64,000 bases of DNA from Alistipes sp. (lineage in GTDB: Bacteria; Bacteroidota; Bacteroidia; Bacteroidales; Rikenellaceae), in assembly GCA_017555905.1 (NCBI GenBank), contig JAFZFP010000021.1:62001-126000 (forward strand). Reading direction: 5' to 3'. Below the pieces are notes generated by a model. That model had not been told where the DNA came from, searched no databases, and worked only from the letters and a program-made list of their open reading frames with translations. The position numbers and the translations under genes are program-made. Positions 8,294-17,299 of this stretch are shown one piece after another. Positions within the stretch are counted from its first letter, which is position 1, and each line of letters starts with the position of its first letter.

Positions 8294-9127
8294 ATGGCTA
8301 TGATTAGGATTGAATCGCTAACTTTTGGTTACACCTCGCGACGCAAGGTGCTTAACGATATATCTCTCTCGATGGGGGAGGGACACATCCACGGTCTGCT
8401 CGGTTGCAATGGCATCGGCAAGACCACACTCCTCAAAATCATCTGTGGCATTATGCGTCCCGATAGCGGTAGTGTGATGGTCGATGGTGTAGACCCTATG
8501 CGTCGAGAGCCTGCGACATTCAGCAACCTCATCATCATCCCCGAGGAGTTCGACCTGCCCAATATCTCGTTGTTGCACTTCGCTAAGATTACCTCGCCAT
8601 TCTACCCACGTTTCGATATGGGTGCTATGCGAGGCTACTGCCAGGAGTTGGGTGTAAATCCCGAGGAGCGTCTCCATACGATGTCTATGGGTCAGCGCAA
8701 GAAGGCCTATATCGCCTTCGCCTTGGCTTGCAACGTCAAGATGTTGCTTATGGATGAGCCTACCAATGGTCTCGACATACCGTCGAAGAGTGTTTTCCGC
8801 AGATTGTTGGCTGGCTATGTTGATGAGAACCGTATGGTTGTTATCTCTACTCACCAGGTTGCCGACGTGGAGTCGCTCATCGACAATATCGTAGTCCTCG
8901 ACTCGCAGGGTGTGGCCCTCAATGCCACCACCTCGGAGATATGCTCGAAGCTGAAGTTTGGCAAGGCTGAGGAGGGTGATGAAGTTATCTACTCCGAGCG
9001 TACCATTTCGGGTGATATGGCCGTGTCGTTGAACGAGAACGGCGAGGATACGCAACTAAGCATCGAGTTGCTGTTCAATGCCACCACTGCTAACCGCGAT
9101 GCTATTGCAGCAATCTTTAATAAGTAG
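8294..9127 (+). CDS. ABC transporter ATP-binding protein (YtrB-like)
   Basis: A 277-residue nucleotide-binding subunit with a complete set of motifs: Walker A GCNGIGKTT (about residues 37-45), a signature segment SMGQRKK that departs from LSGGQ as is common in this subgroup, Walker B MLLMDEPTNGLD and the switch histidine in ISTHQ. The C-terminal 70 residues are an accessory domain seen in exporters of the YtrB/EcsA type. It is followed at once by a permease and a GntR regulator, the standard arrangement of GntR(YtrA)-controlled ABC systems that answer cell-wall antibiotics in Firmicutes. The transported substrate is unknown here. Confidence 0.92.
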   Translation: MAMIRIESLTFGYTSRRKVLNDISLSMGEGHIHGLLGCNGIGKTTLLKIICGIMRPDSGSVMVDGVDPMRREPATFSNLIIIPEEFDLPNISLLHFAKITSPFYPRFDMGAMRGYCQELGVNPEERLHTMSMGQRKKAYIAFALACNVKMLLMDEPTNGLDIPSKSVFRRLLAGYVDENRMVVISTHQVADVESLIDNIVVLDSQGVALNATTSEICSKLKFGKAEEGDEVIYSERTISGDMAVSLNENGEDTQLSIELLFNATTANRDAIAAIFNK

Positions 9128-9132
9128 GAGTT

Positions 9133-9840
9133 ATGAAGAGTTTTTCGTTGAGTCGCGTAGCGCAGTATGCTCGCTACCACTATGTTACTGAGTCTCGCAG
9201 CTATGTGTGGAATTGGTTGGCTATATTTGGACTACCACTGCTCTTTGCGATAATGAGTCGCGATGCCTCGGCGGTTATGGCTTTGTCGGTGGTCTGTTAT
9301 GCTGTGAGTGCCTTTGTGGTACCTTTGCGCACGATTAACCCTCTGCGTACCAGAGGTAAGAACATCTTGGCTATGTCGCTCCCTGTGTCGAATGAGGAGC
9401 GTTGGGTCTTTATGCTCTTCGACCTGGCTGTGGTTATGCCATTAGCCATAGGTGTTACTACGGTGTTGGCAACCCTCTGTGCCTCGTTCTTTGACCCAGG
9501 TTGTAGCGTGGAGGCTCTTCTGAATGAGGTGTTTGACTATATCTTTGCATTTGAATCCTATGTGGCAATGCAGATAGTGGCATCCCTGTCGCTCCTTGTG
9601 GGTCTGTTGTCGCGACGTATTGCGCTCACCTATTCCTTGCTTTTCTTAGGCTTTGTTCTATTTCTGCGTGTGATGGTATTCTTCCTCGAAACTGTTGATT
9701 GGGAAAGTTTGTATACCATTACAATAGAGGTAGATAGCCAAACGGTTGAGACTATTTTGAAGATTGTTTTTGGCCTCATTCCCGTACTGCTCTATGGTTT
9801 TAGTTACTTGGCCTTGCGCCGTCGTCAAATGAAGTGGTAG
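9133..9840 (+). CDS. ABC transporter permease-like membrane protein
   Basis: A 235-residue integral membrane protein with about six predicted hydrophobic segments (around residues 27-45, 47-66, 93-118, 139-162, 168-188 and 208-230) and a basic C-terminus RRRQMKW. It lies 5 bp after the ATPase gene and its stop lies 2 bp before the regulator's ATG, so all three are translationally linked. No close family was recognised beyond a general ABC-2-like permease. The role as partner of the ATPase is inferred from context. Confidence 0.75.
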   Translation: MKSFSLSRVAQYARYHYVTESRSYVWNWLAIFGLPLLFAIMSRDASAVMALSVVCYAVSAFVVPLRTINPLRTRGKNILAMSLPVSNEERWVFMLFDLAVVMPLAIGVTTVLATLCASFFDPGCSVEALLNEVFDYIFAFESYVAMQIVASLSLLVGLLSRRIALTYSLLFLGFVLFLRVMVFFLETVDWESLYTITIEVDSQTVETILKIVFGLIPVLLYGFSYLALRRRQMKW

Positions 9841-9842
9841 TT

Positions 9843-10190
9843 ATGATACAGTTTACCCAAGAGAAGCCTATATGGCGACAGATATACGAACTAATCGCTA
9901 TGCGTATCTTGTCGGGCGAATGGCCTGAGGGTAGCCGTATAGTCTCGGTGAGGGAGTTGGCCTCGACCATTGGTGTCAATCCCAATACCGTTATGCGCAG
10001 TTACGAACGCTTGGAGGCAGATGGCATCATCTTTAACCGCCGAGGTATCGGTTTCTTCGTTGCCGAGGGTGCTAAGGATGATATCAAGCAGCTCGAACGT
10101 AAGAAGTTTATGGATGAGGAGTTGCCCAAACTCAAGGAGCGTTTGGGTTATATCGGTCTAACTATCGACGTTAGGGTAGATAACCTGTAG
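9843..10190 (+). CDS. GntR family transcriptional regulator, YtrA subfamily
   Basis: About 115 residues: an N-terminal GntR winged helix-turn-helix (PIWRQIYELIAMRILSGEWPEGSRIVSVRELASTIGVNPNTV and RSYERLEADGII in segments) and a short C-terminal helical tail without an effector domain, which defines the YtrA subfamily. I place the start at the ATG at 9843, just after the permease stop. A GTG at 9834 in the same frame is possible. Members dimerise through the tail and repress their own ABC operon at TGTAnnnTACA-like inverted repeats. Two such sites, O1 and O2, are visible upstream at 8064-8087 and 8241-8263. Confidence 0.93.
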   Translation: MIQFTQEKPIWRQIYELIAMRILSGEWPEGSRIVSVRELASTIGVNPNTVMRSYERLEADGIIFNRRGIGFFVAEGAKDDIKQLERKKFMDEELPKLKERLGYIGLTIDVRVDNL

Positions 10191-10210
10191 TCGAATAACA
10201 CTGGTTTGGT

Positions 10211-10243
10211 AGAGGGTGTCCCAACGGGATGCCCTCTCTTTTT
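10211..10243 (+). terminator. Intrinsic terminator of the ABC/GntR operon
   Basis: A stem AGAGGG...TCCC with GGGA...CCCTCT around an AAC loop (10211-10236) is followed by CTTTTT. It lies 20 bp after the GntR stop. Confidence 0.85.
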
Positions 10244-10277
10244 GTGTCTGTGGAATATCTTCTTCATCGTCACAAAA

Positions 10278-10300
10278 CTCCTTAAATTCCCTAAATTCCC
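10278..10300. repeat. Single arm of the GGAGTTTAGGG intergenic repeat family
   Basis: Read on the minus strand the 23 bp differ by one base from the core of the repeats at 26284 and 62526. No second inverted arm is visible here, so this may be a decayed copy. Confidence 0.6.
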
Positions 10301-10430
10301 AGATCTATCTCCCCTTGCGCTGTTAGATTCTGTGTTGTGGAACGCTCTAATAATGGATGGGGTAGATTTTGCCTACGATTTTTTCGATATTTAATGGTCG
10401 AAATTTGTGCGTTTTTCAAAGAAAAATTCG

Positions 10431-10438
10431 TATCTTTG
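10431..10438 (+). promoter_or_regulatory. -7 element of the plsC promoter
   Basis: TATCTTTG followed by C, about 38 bp before the plsC ATG. A TTTG at 10404-10407 could be the -33 element but its 23-bp spacer is long. Confidence 0.6.
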
Positions 10439-10476
10439 CAAAATTGAGTAAATATCGAATACAAACAGCGTTTATT

Positions 10477-11211
10477 ATGTTAACAATACTCTTTTACCTA
10501 CTGATGTTAGTTGTGGCGATAGTGCTTTACGTAGCCTCATTTATCGCCTTGGTTGTTTGCTATCCATTTGATAAAAAGCGCGTTGTGGTGCATACCTTGT
10601 CGAAGTGGATTACCGACGTATTCTTCAACGTACCACCATTTACGGGTCGCGACGTTATCGGCTTGGAAAATATCGACCCTAAGAAGGCATACGTCATTGT
10701 GTTGAACCACAACTCTATGGTCGATATTATGAGTATCTACAACCTTCCGTTGGTGTTCAAGTGGGTGTCGAAGAAGGAGGTCTACCGCATCCCTATCGTG
10801 GGTCGTCTGTTGTTTGCCCACGGCGATATCGTCATCAACCGTGCCAGTGCCAAGGAGGCTATGCAGTTGGTACACCAGCGAGGTAAGGAGTGGTTGGCTA
10901 AGGGAGCTTCGGTCTCTATCTTCCCCGAGGGTACACGCTCTAAGGATGGCGAGATTTACAACTTCAAGGCGGGAGCCTTCATCTTGGCTAAGGATGCTGG
11001 CGTACCTATTTTGCCTATTGTCTTGGATGGTACTACCACCGTGGTACGCAATGGTTGGTTGATGAATTGGCGCAATAGGGTAACCATCAAGGTACTTCCA
11101 GAGGTATCGGCCGAGGAGGTAGCCCAGCGAGATATTAAGGATGTTATGACTTCGGTGCGTGAGGATATGATCGAGGCGTTGGCCGAGGTTAGAGCCTCGA
11201 AGCGTGCGTAA
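10477..11211 (+). CDS. plsC: 1-acyl-sn-glycerol-3-phosphate acyltransferase
   Basis: A 244-residue membrane-bound acyltransferase that converts lysophosphatidate to phosphatidate in phospholipid synthesis. An N-terminal hydrophobic helix pair (about 1-35) precedes the acyltransferase motifs: NHNSMVD (HX4D catalytic pair), the RIPIVGRLLFAHGDIVINR region and FPEGTRSKDG (substrate phosphate binding). The frame extends upstream to 10369, but that stretch contains the -7 box and lacks plausible coding, so I start at the ATG at 10477 (MLTILFY). It stands before parE with an 80-bp gap. Confidence 0.93.
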   Translation: MLTILFYLLMLVVAIVLYVASFIALVVCYPFDKKRVVVHTLSKWITDVFFNVPPFTGRDVIGLENIDPKKAYVIVLNHNSMVDIMSIYNLPLVFKWVSKKEVYRIPIVGRLLFAHGDIVINRASAKEAMQLVHQRGKEWLAKGASVSIFPEGTRSKDGEIYNFKAGAFILAKDAGVPILPIVLDGTTTVVRNGWLMNWRNRVTIKVLPEVSAEEVAQRDIKDVMTSVREDMIEALAEVRASKRA

Positions 11212-11291
11212 CCCGTGGAGTATGACGCAAGTTGTCAAAATGAAGTAGTAGTTTTGTTGCCGAAAAAGAGAGAATAAGAGAAAAGAGATAT

Positions 11292-13169
11292 ATGGCAGAG
11301 TTGAATTTGACAGATAAGTCTGTTGTGGAGTATAACGCAGATTCGATTATCACCCTTTCGCCCCGAGAGCATATACGTCTACGTCCAGGTATGTATATCG
11401 GAAAGTTGGGCGATGGCTCTGAGGCCGATGGTGGTATCTACGTCTTGTTGAAGGAGGTCGTGGATAACTCGGTCGATGAGTTCGTTATGGGGGCTGGTAA
11501 GCGCATCGAGATCACCGTTGAGGGAGATAAGGTTACGGTCAGGGATTATGGTCGTGGTATTCCCTTGGATTCGTTGTCGGATGCGGTGAGCAAGATGAAT
11601 ACGGGTGGTAAGTATGGTGGTGATGCCTTCAAGAATTCGGTAGGTCTGAATGGTGTGGGTGTCAAGGCCGTGAATATGCTTTCGAGCCACTTCCTCGCCC
11701 GTTCGGTGCGTAATGGTGAGTCTCGCACCGTGACCTTCTCGCAGGGTTTGGAACTTACCGACCGCAGGGAGAGCAACGTCACCGAGGCTAATGGTACCTA
11801 CGTGGAGTTTGTTGCCGACAAAGAGGTCTTTGGCGAGTATGCCTTCAATATGGAGTACATCGAACAGATGGTTAAGAACTACTCCTACCTCAACCTCGGC
11901 CTTGCTATCGTGCTTAATGGCAAACCCTATATCTCGAAGAATGGTCTTTTGGATTTGGTTAATGATAACTTGCAGAGTGAGCCCCTCTATGCCCCAATAC
12001 ATATCGTGGGCGAGGATATGGAGATTGTCATTACGCACGGCAACGGCTATGGCGAGGCCTACTACTCCTTTGTCAATGGTCAGTACACCCCTCAGGGTGG
12101 TACACACCAGGCAGCATTTCGTGAGGCTATCGTAAAGACCGTCAAGGAGTTCTATCGCAAGGACTATGAGCCTGCCGACATACGTACATCCATCATCGCT
12201 GCGATATCTATCAAGGTGAGCAACCCTGTCTTTGAGTCGCAGACCAAGGTAAAACTCGGTTCGCGCGATAAGGAGGAGGGTGTTACCATTCGTCAGTTCG
12301 TGGGCGACTTCCTCTCGGTGAACTTGGATAACTACCTCCATAAGAACCTCGATGTGGCGCAGACCCTTCAGCGTAAGATTGTCGATAACGAGAAGGAGCG
12401 TAAGGCTATCTCGGGTGTGCAGAAGAAGGCCCGAGAGGTGGCAAAGAAGGTGTCGCTCAACAATAAGAAGTTGCGAGACTGCAAGATACACTATACCGAC
12501 AAGAATGAGTTGGCCGAGCAGACTATGATCTTCATTACCGAGGGTAATTCGGCATCAGGCTCTATCACATCGAGCCGTGATCCACGTACTCAGGCCGTCT
12601 TCTCGTTGCGCGGTAAGCCCCTCAACTGTTATGGTTTGACCAAGCGTGTAGTCTATGAGTTCGAGGAGTTCAACCTCTTGCAGGCGGCACTCAACATCGA
12701 GGAGGATATGGATAACTTGCGCTACAACAAGGTCATCATCGCTACCGATGCCGATGTCGATGGTATGCATATACGTATGCTTCTGACCTCGTTCTTCTTG
12801 CAATTCTTCCCCGACATCATCCGTCTGGGTCACCTCTATATCCTTCAGACGCCACTCTTCCGTGTGCGTAACAAGAAGGAGACACACTACTGCTATACCG
12901 AGGATGAGCGTTTGGCTGCGGTGAAGAGGTGTGGCGCACAGGCCGAGATTACTCGATTCAAGGGTCTCGGTGAGATTTCGGCTCAGGAGTTCAAGGAGTT
13001 CATCGGCGAGGGTATGCGCTTGGATAAGGTGCGCTTGACTAAGGATGACCCTATCAACGACTTGCTGGAGTTCTATATGGGTAAGAATACACCCGACCGT
13101 AAGGATTTCATCGTGAGCAACTTGCGAGTGGAGGAGGATATTATCGAAAACCTGAAAATGCTTAACTAA
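11292..13169 (+). CDS. parE: DNA topoisomerase IV subunit B
   Basis: A 625-residue type IIA topoisomerase ATPase subunit. It has the GHKL ATPase region (RLRPGMYIG, the Mg-ligand helix [17 protein letters not shown], and the GVKAVNMLS lid glycine motif), the transducer domain and the TOPRIM domain with [10 protein letters not shown] (Glu) and [11 protein letters not shown] (DxD). The EGNSASG variant and the pairing with the next gene point to ParE rather than GyrB. With ParC it decatenates chromosomes. Its TAA overlaps the ATG of parC by one base, showing translational coupling. Confidence 0.93.
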   Translation: MAELNLTDKSVVEYNADSIITLSPREHIRLRPGMYIGKLGDGSEADGGIYVLLKEVVDNSVDEFVMGAGKRIEITVEGDKVTVRDYGRGIPLDSLSDAVSKMNTGGKYGGDAFKNSVGLNGVGVKAVNMLSSHFLARSVRNGESRTVTFSQGLELTDRRESNVTEANGTYVEFVADKEVFGEYAFNMEYIEQMVKNYSYLNLGLAIVLNGKPYISKNGLLDLVNDNLQSEPLYAPIHIVGEDMEIVITHGNGYGEAYYSFVNGQYTPQGGTHQAAFREAIVKTVKEFYRKDYEPADIRTSIIAAISIKVSNPVFESQTKVKLGSRDKEEGVTIRQFVGDFLSVNLDNYLHKNLDVAQTLQRKIVDNEKERKAISGVQKKAREVAKKVSLNNKKLRDCKIHYTDKNELAEQTMIFITEGNSASGSITSSRDPRTQAVFSLRGKPLNCYGLTKRVVYEFEEFNLLQAALNIEEDMDNLRYNKVIIATDADVDGMHIRMLLTSFFLQFFPDIIRLGHLYILQTPLFRVRNKKETHYCYTEDERLAAVKRCGAQAEITRFKGLGEISAQEFKEFIGEGMRLDKVRLTKDDPINDLLEFYMGKNTPDRKDFIVSNLRVEEDIIENLKMLN

Positions 13170-15901
13170 TGGAGGATAACAAAGATATACAGAGTGTAGA
13201 GGAGTCTCAGGAGGTTGAGGCTACTGAGGTCGAGGCTACCGAGGAGGCACCCAAGGGTAAGTATGGGGTGCTGACTACGGCCGAGGATAATATGCGCCGT
13301 CTTACGGGTATGTACAAGAATTGGTTCTTGGACTACGCCTCTTATGTTATCCTTGAGCGTGCCGTTCCCCATTTGGAGGATGGTCTTAAGCCCGTTCAGC
13401 GTCGTATCCTTCACGCTATGAAGTGTGTTGAGGATGGCCGTTACAATAAGGTTGCTAATGTGGTTGGTCAGGCTATGCAGTACCACCCCCACGGTGATGC
13501 CTCTATCAAGGATGCCTTGGTGCAACTTGGTCAGAAGGGCTTGCTAATCGATATGCAGGGTAACTGGGGTAACATCCTCACGGGTGACGAGGCTGCTGCG
13601 GCCCGTTATATCGAGGCACGCTTGTCGAAGTTCGCCCTCGATGTGGTCTATAATAAGAAGACCACCGAGTGGATGTTGGCCTACGATGGTCGTAAGGAGG
13701 AGCCAGTGACGCTTCCGGTGAAGTTCCCATTGCTTTTGGCTCAGGGTGCTGATGGTATCGCTGTAGGTTTGGCCTCAAAGATTTTGCCCCACAACTTCGT
13801 AGAACTTATCAACGCCTCGATAGCCTATCTTCGTGGCGAGGAGTTTATGTTGTTGCCTGACTTCCAGACGGGAGGTATTATGGATGCCACGAACTATAAT
13901 GATGGTTTGCGTGGAGGCTCTGTCCGTGTTCGTGCGCGCATCTCGAAGATTGACAAGCGCACGCTTGCCATTACGGAGATTCCATTTACCACAACCTCGG
14001 AGTCTATCAAGGAGTCTATTATCAAGGCTAACGACAAGGGTAAGATAAAGATTAAGAAGGTCGATGATAATACGGCCGAGAAGGTTGAGATTGTGATTCA
14101 GGTTGCTCAGGACGAGTCGTCGGATAAGACGATTGATGCGTTGTATGCCTTCACCGACTGCGAGGTCTCTATCTCGCCAAATGCCTGCGTCATCCTCGAT
14201 AACAAACCCGTATTTATGGGCGTTAGCGATATCTTGCGCTACTCGACAGACCACACTAAGGGGTTGCTCAACCGCGAGTTGGAGATAAAACTCGACGAGT
14301 TGAATGGGGCTTGGCACGCAGCCTCGTTGGAGCGTATCTTCATCGAGAACAAACTCTACCAACTCATCGAGGGTTGTCGCACTCGTGAGGCTGCCTACGA
14401 GGCGGTGGATAAGGGTCTTGAGCCATTCAAGAAGTTATTGCGTAGGGAGGTTACTCTGGAGGATGTACAGCGACTCACGGAGTTGAAATTCATCCGTATC
14501 TCGCGCTACGACTCGGAGAAGGCCGACAACGAGATTAAGCAGATCGAGGCCGATATCAAACATACGAAGCACGACTTGGAGCACCTCGTCGATTACACCA
14601 TCGCCTACTTCGAGCGCATCAAAGAGAAGTATGGCCAGGGCAAGGAGCGACGCACCGAGATTCGTGCCTTCGACACCATCGAGGCTTGGAAGGTGGCATC
14701 TACCAACGCAAAACTCTATGTGGACCGTGCCGAGGGCTTCTTCGGTATGGGTAAGAGTATGAAGGATGCGGAGTTTGTCTGCGACTGCTCGAATTTGGAC
14801 GATGTTATCATCATCCTCAAGGATGGCCGATATAAGATTACGAAGATTGGCGAGAAGGCCTTCTTCGACAAGGGCATATATTATATAGGTATATATAAGC
14901 GTAACGACGAGCGCACTATCTATAACTTGCTCTACCGCGATGGTCGTGGTGGCGCTATTATGATGAAGCGATGTGCCATTAAGTCGATTACGCGCGATAA
15001 GGAGTACGACTTGACTAAGGGTACGCCAAAGAGTGAGTTGTTGTACCTCTCGGTGAACCCTAATGGTGAGGCCGAGGTGCTGAGAATCTATCTGCGCCCA
15101 CGTGCCCGTTTGAAGAAGTGTATCCTCGATATCGACCTCTCGACCTTGGCTATCAAGGGCCGCCAGAGTGTGGGTAACTTGGTTACGCGCTACTCCATCA
15201 ATAAGATTATCCTCAAGGAGCGTGGCACCTCTACCCTCGGAGGCCAGAACGTGTGGTACGACGAGGATGTTCGTCGCCTCAATGCCGATGGACGTGGCCA
15301 GTTGCTCGGCGAGTTCAAGGGCGATGACAAGATTGTGGTTTGGACTGCTAAGAATCAGTACTATGTTACGGGTTACGATCTCCAGCAACACTTCCCCGAC
15401 GACACCATCCGTGTCGAGCGTTTCGTGGCCGATAGGATATATGCCTTGTGCTACTACGATGGCGAGCAGAAGTACTACTATATGAAGCGCTTCTCGTTGG
15501 AGGCTGGCGATAAGACCCAGTACTTCTTGGATGAGGGCGCGCCAATGAAGATGGTGGCTTTGACCTACCGCAAGGGGGCAAAACTCGAGGTTGTCTTTGG
15601 TGGTAACCACGAGCATCGTCCTGCGGAGTTGGTCGATGTCGATGAGTTTATCGGCGTTAAGAGCCATAGGGCGAGGGGTAAGCGCATTACGACTTACGAT
15701 GTTGCGTCGCTGAAGTTTATTGAGCCAGAGATAGCGGAGGAGGAACTCTTGGAGGATGAGGATGTCGCTATGGATGACGAGGTGTTGGATGTTGCCGATA
15801 TCTTGGGCGACGACATCAAGGCTAACCCACAGATCGATTACGACAGTCGCCCCGAGGGTGATGATGTGGGCTTCTCGGCTTCGCAGTTGGATCTATTCTA
15901 A
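13169..15901 (+). CDS. parC: DNA topoisomerase IV subunit A
   Basis: A 910-residue breakage-reunion subunit. The winged-helix region DGLKPVQRRILHAMK, the QYHPHGDASI segment and the catalytic tyrosine in AARYIEARLSKFA are present, followed by a tower and coiled coil (about 430-510, rich in K and E) and a C-terminal beta-pinwheel. No GyrA box (QRRGGKG) is seen, unlike the gyrA product at 39426-41984, so this is ParC. An acidic tail (EEELLEDEDVAMDDE) ends the protein, as in many Bacteroidota ParC. It is expressed with parE and is followed 14 bp later by aroK. Confidence 0.93.
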   Translation: MEDNKDIQSVEESQEVEATEVEATEEAPKGKYGVLTTAEDNMRRLTGMYKNWFLDYASYVILERAVPHLEDGLKPVQRRILHAMKCVEDGRYNKVANVVGQAMQYHPHGDASIKDALVQLGQKGLLIDMQGNWGNILTGDEAAAARYIEARLSKFALDVVYNKKTTEWMLAYDGRKEEPVTLPVKFPLLLAQGADGIAVGLASKILPHNFVELINASIAYLRGEEFMLLPDFQTGGIMDATNYNDGLRGGSVRVRARISKIDKRTLAITEIPFTTTSESIKESIIKANDKGKIKIKKVDDNTAEKVEIVIQVAQDESSDKTIDALYAFTDCEVSISPNACVILDNKPVFMGVSDILRYSTDHTKGLLNRELEIKLDELNGAWHAASLERIFIENKLYQLIEGCRTREAAYEAVDKGLEPFKKLLRREVTLEDVQRLTELKFIRISRYDSEKADNEIKQIEADIKHTKHDLEHLVDYTIAYFERIKEKYGQGKERRTEIRAFDTIEAWKVASTNAKLYVDRAEGFFGMGKSMKDAEFVCDCSNLDDVIIILKDGRYKITKIGEKAFFDKGIYYIGIYKRNDERTIYNLLYRDGRGGAIMMKRCAIKSITRDKEYDLTKGTPKSELLYLSVNPNGEAEVLRIYLRPRARLKKCILDIDLSTLAIKGRQSVGNLVTRYSINKIILKERGTSTLGGQNVWYDEDVRRLNADGRGQLLGEFKGDDKIVVWTAKNQYYVTGYDLQQHFPDDTIRVERFVADRIYALCYYDGEQKYYYMKRFSLEAGDKTQYFLDEGAPMKMVALTYRKGAKLEVVFGGNHEHRPAELVDVDEFIGVKSHRARGKRITTYDVASLKFIEPEIAEEELLEDEDVAMDDEVLDVADILGDDIKANPQIDYDSRPEGDDVGFSASQLDLF

Positions 15902-15915
15902 AGTGGGGTAGTGCT

Positions 15916-16434
15916 ATGATTCTCTTCTTGGTGGGATATGCTGGCTCGGGTAAGAGTTCGTTGGGCAAGCGCCTTCAGCGAGCCCTCGGTCTCCGTTTTG
16001 TCGATACCGACAAACTCGTTGAGCAGAGTGAGGGTGCCTCCGTTGCCGATATCTTCTACTACCAGGGTGAGGAGTACTTCCGTTGTGCCGAGCGCGATGT
16101 TATAGAGGCTCTTGTTGCCGATGGCTTCGAGGGTATCGTTGCCACGGGAGGTGGTCTTGCCGTGTGGCGAGACAATATGGAGCGAATGAATAGGGTGGGT
16201 ACGACGATATACCTTAGGCGTAGCCCCGAACAGATTCTTTCGCGTCTGACGGAGTATGGCCGAAATAAGAGACCTATGTTTCGTGGTAAGAGCGACGAGG
16301 AACTCTTGGCCTTTATGCACGAGCAACTCGCTCTGCGTGAGCCATTCTATGAGCGTGCCGAGTTGGTTATCGACTGCAATAGGATTGGCGACGAGGAGGT
16401 TGTGGATAGGATTATAGAGTATATTAAGGCGTAA
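15916..16434 (+). CDS. aroK: Shikimate kinase
   Basis: A 172-residue P-loop kinase that phosphorylates shikimate at the 3-hydroxyl in chorismate synthesis. Walker A is GYAGSGKSS. Shikimate-binding residues appear in FVDTDKLVEQ (Asp), YFRCAERDV (Arg) and ATGGGLAV, and the lid arginine lies in GRNKRPMF. The length is standard and all key residues are present. It is part of the parE-parC-aroK-murI run with gaps under 15 bp. Confidence 0.93.
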   Translation: MILFLVGYAGSGKSSLGKRLQRALGLRFVDTDKLVEQSEGASVADIFYYQGEEYFRCAERDVIEALVADGFEGIVATGGGLAVWRDNMERMNRVGTTIYLRRSPEQILSRLTEYGRNKRPMFRGKSDEELLAFMHEQLALREPFYERAELVIDCNRIGDEEVVDRIIEYIKA

Positions 16435-16443
16435 GCATAGGGT

Positions 16444-17226
16444 ATGGATAATAGGGCTATAGGAGTCTACGATTCGGGTTTTGGAGGGTTGTCGGTGTGG
16501 CAGGAGTTGTGCCGACGCTTGCCCAACGAGTCGTTGTTGTATCTTGGCGATGGCAAGAATTGTCCCTATGGTGGCCGTACAAAGCAGGAGATTACTGCAT
16601 TTGCCTTTGATGCTGTTGAACGCCTTGTAAGTGAGGGTGTTAAGATGGTTGTTGTGGGGTGTAATACCGCCACTACAGCTGCGGTTTCGGCCCTTAGGGA
16701 GCGTTGGAGCGATATCCCCATCGTGGGTCTTGAGCCTGCGGTGAAGCCAGCGTGCCTAACTACACGCACTCGCCGTATTGCGGTGCTTGCTACGGAGCAT
16801 AGCCTGCGTAGCGATATGTTCTTGGATACGGCACGACGCTATGCCTCGGATGTCGAGGTCGTGAAGGTTGTGGGTGAGGGCTTCGTGGAGATTGTCGAGC
16901 GAGGCTTGGAGGATAGCCCAGAGGGAAGAGAGGCTGTGCGTAAAGTCATTGAGCCACTGCTCGGTACGGGAGTCGATAGGTTGGTGTTGGGATGTACACA
17001 CTACCCCTTCTTGCGTCACCATATCGAGGCCTTGGTTGAGGGGTACGGCATTGAGGTTGTAGACTCTGGTGAGGCTGTGGCACGACGTGTCGAGTGGCTT
17101 TTGGAGCGCTATGATATAGGTGCTTTGAAGGAGAATAAGCCCACCTATCGTTTCCTCTCGTTTGCCGACGAGGAGTACCGCCAGCGACTTGAGGAGCGTG
17201 CTATGGCTATTAAGTCGCGACTTTAA
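16444..17226 (+). CDS. murI: Glutamate racemase
   Basis: A 260-residue cofactor-independent racemase that supplies D-glutamate for peptidoglycan. It has YDSGFGGLSVW (Asp-Ser near the N-terminus), the first catalytic cysteine in VVGCNTATTAA and the second in LGCTHYPF. The start lies 9 bp after aroK. The gene sits in a run devoted to chromosome handling and wall precursors, with ftsK following after 73 bp. Confidence 0.95.
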   Translation: MDNRAIGVYDSGFGGLSVWQELCRRLPNESLLYLGDGKNCPYGGRTKQEITAFAFDAVERLVSEGVKMVVVGCNTATTAAVSALRERWSDIPIVGLEPAVKPACLTTRTRRIAVLATEHSLRSDMFLDTARRYASDVEVVKVVGEGFVEIVERGLEDSPEGREAVRKVIEPLLGTGVDRLVLGCTHYPFLRHHIEALVEGYGIEVVDSGEAVARRVEWLLERYDIGALKENKPTYRFLSFADEEYRQRLEERAMAIKSRL

Positions 17227-17299
17227 GGTCGATGTGATAGAAGATATGTTGAGCGAGGCTCAAATTATATAGTGTGAAATTGAATAATCGTTTCTTGTA

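Noticed and set aside
10369..10476. N-terminal extension of the plsC frame
   Set aside because: This part contains the -7 promoter box and lacks the acyltransferase N-terminal pattern; the start at 10477 is better.
11379..12491. Long open frame on the minus strand inside parE (370 codons)
   Set aside because: It is antisense to a clearly recognised gene. Long antisense frames are frequent here because the coding strands favour codons that leave few antisense stops. Its translation has no recognisable motif.
14435..15667. Long open frame on the minus strand inside parC (410 codons)
   Set aside because: Same reason: antisense to parC, no domain, no ribosome site or promoter.
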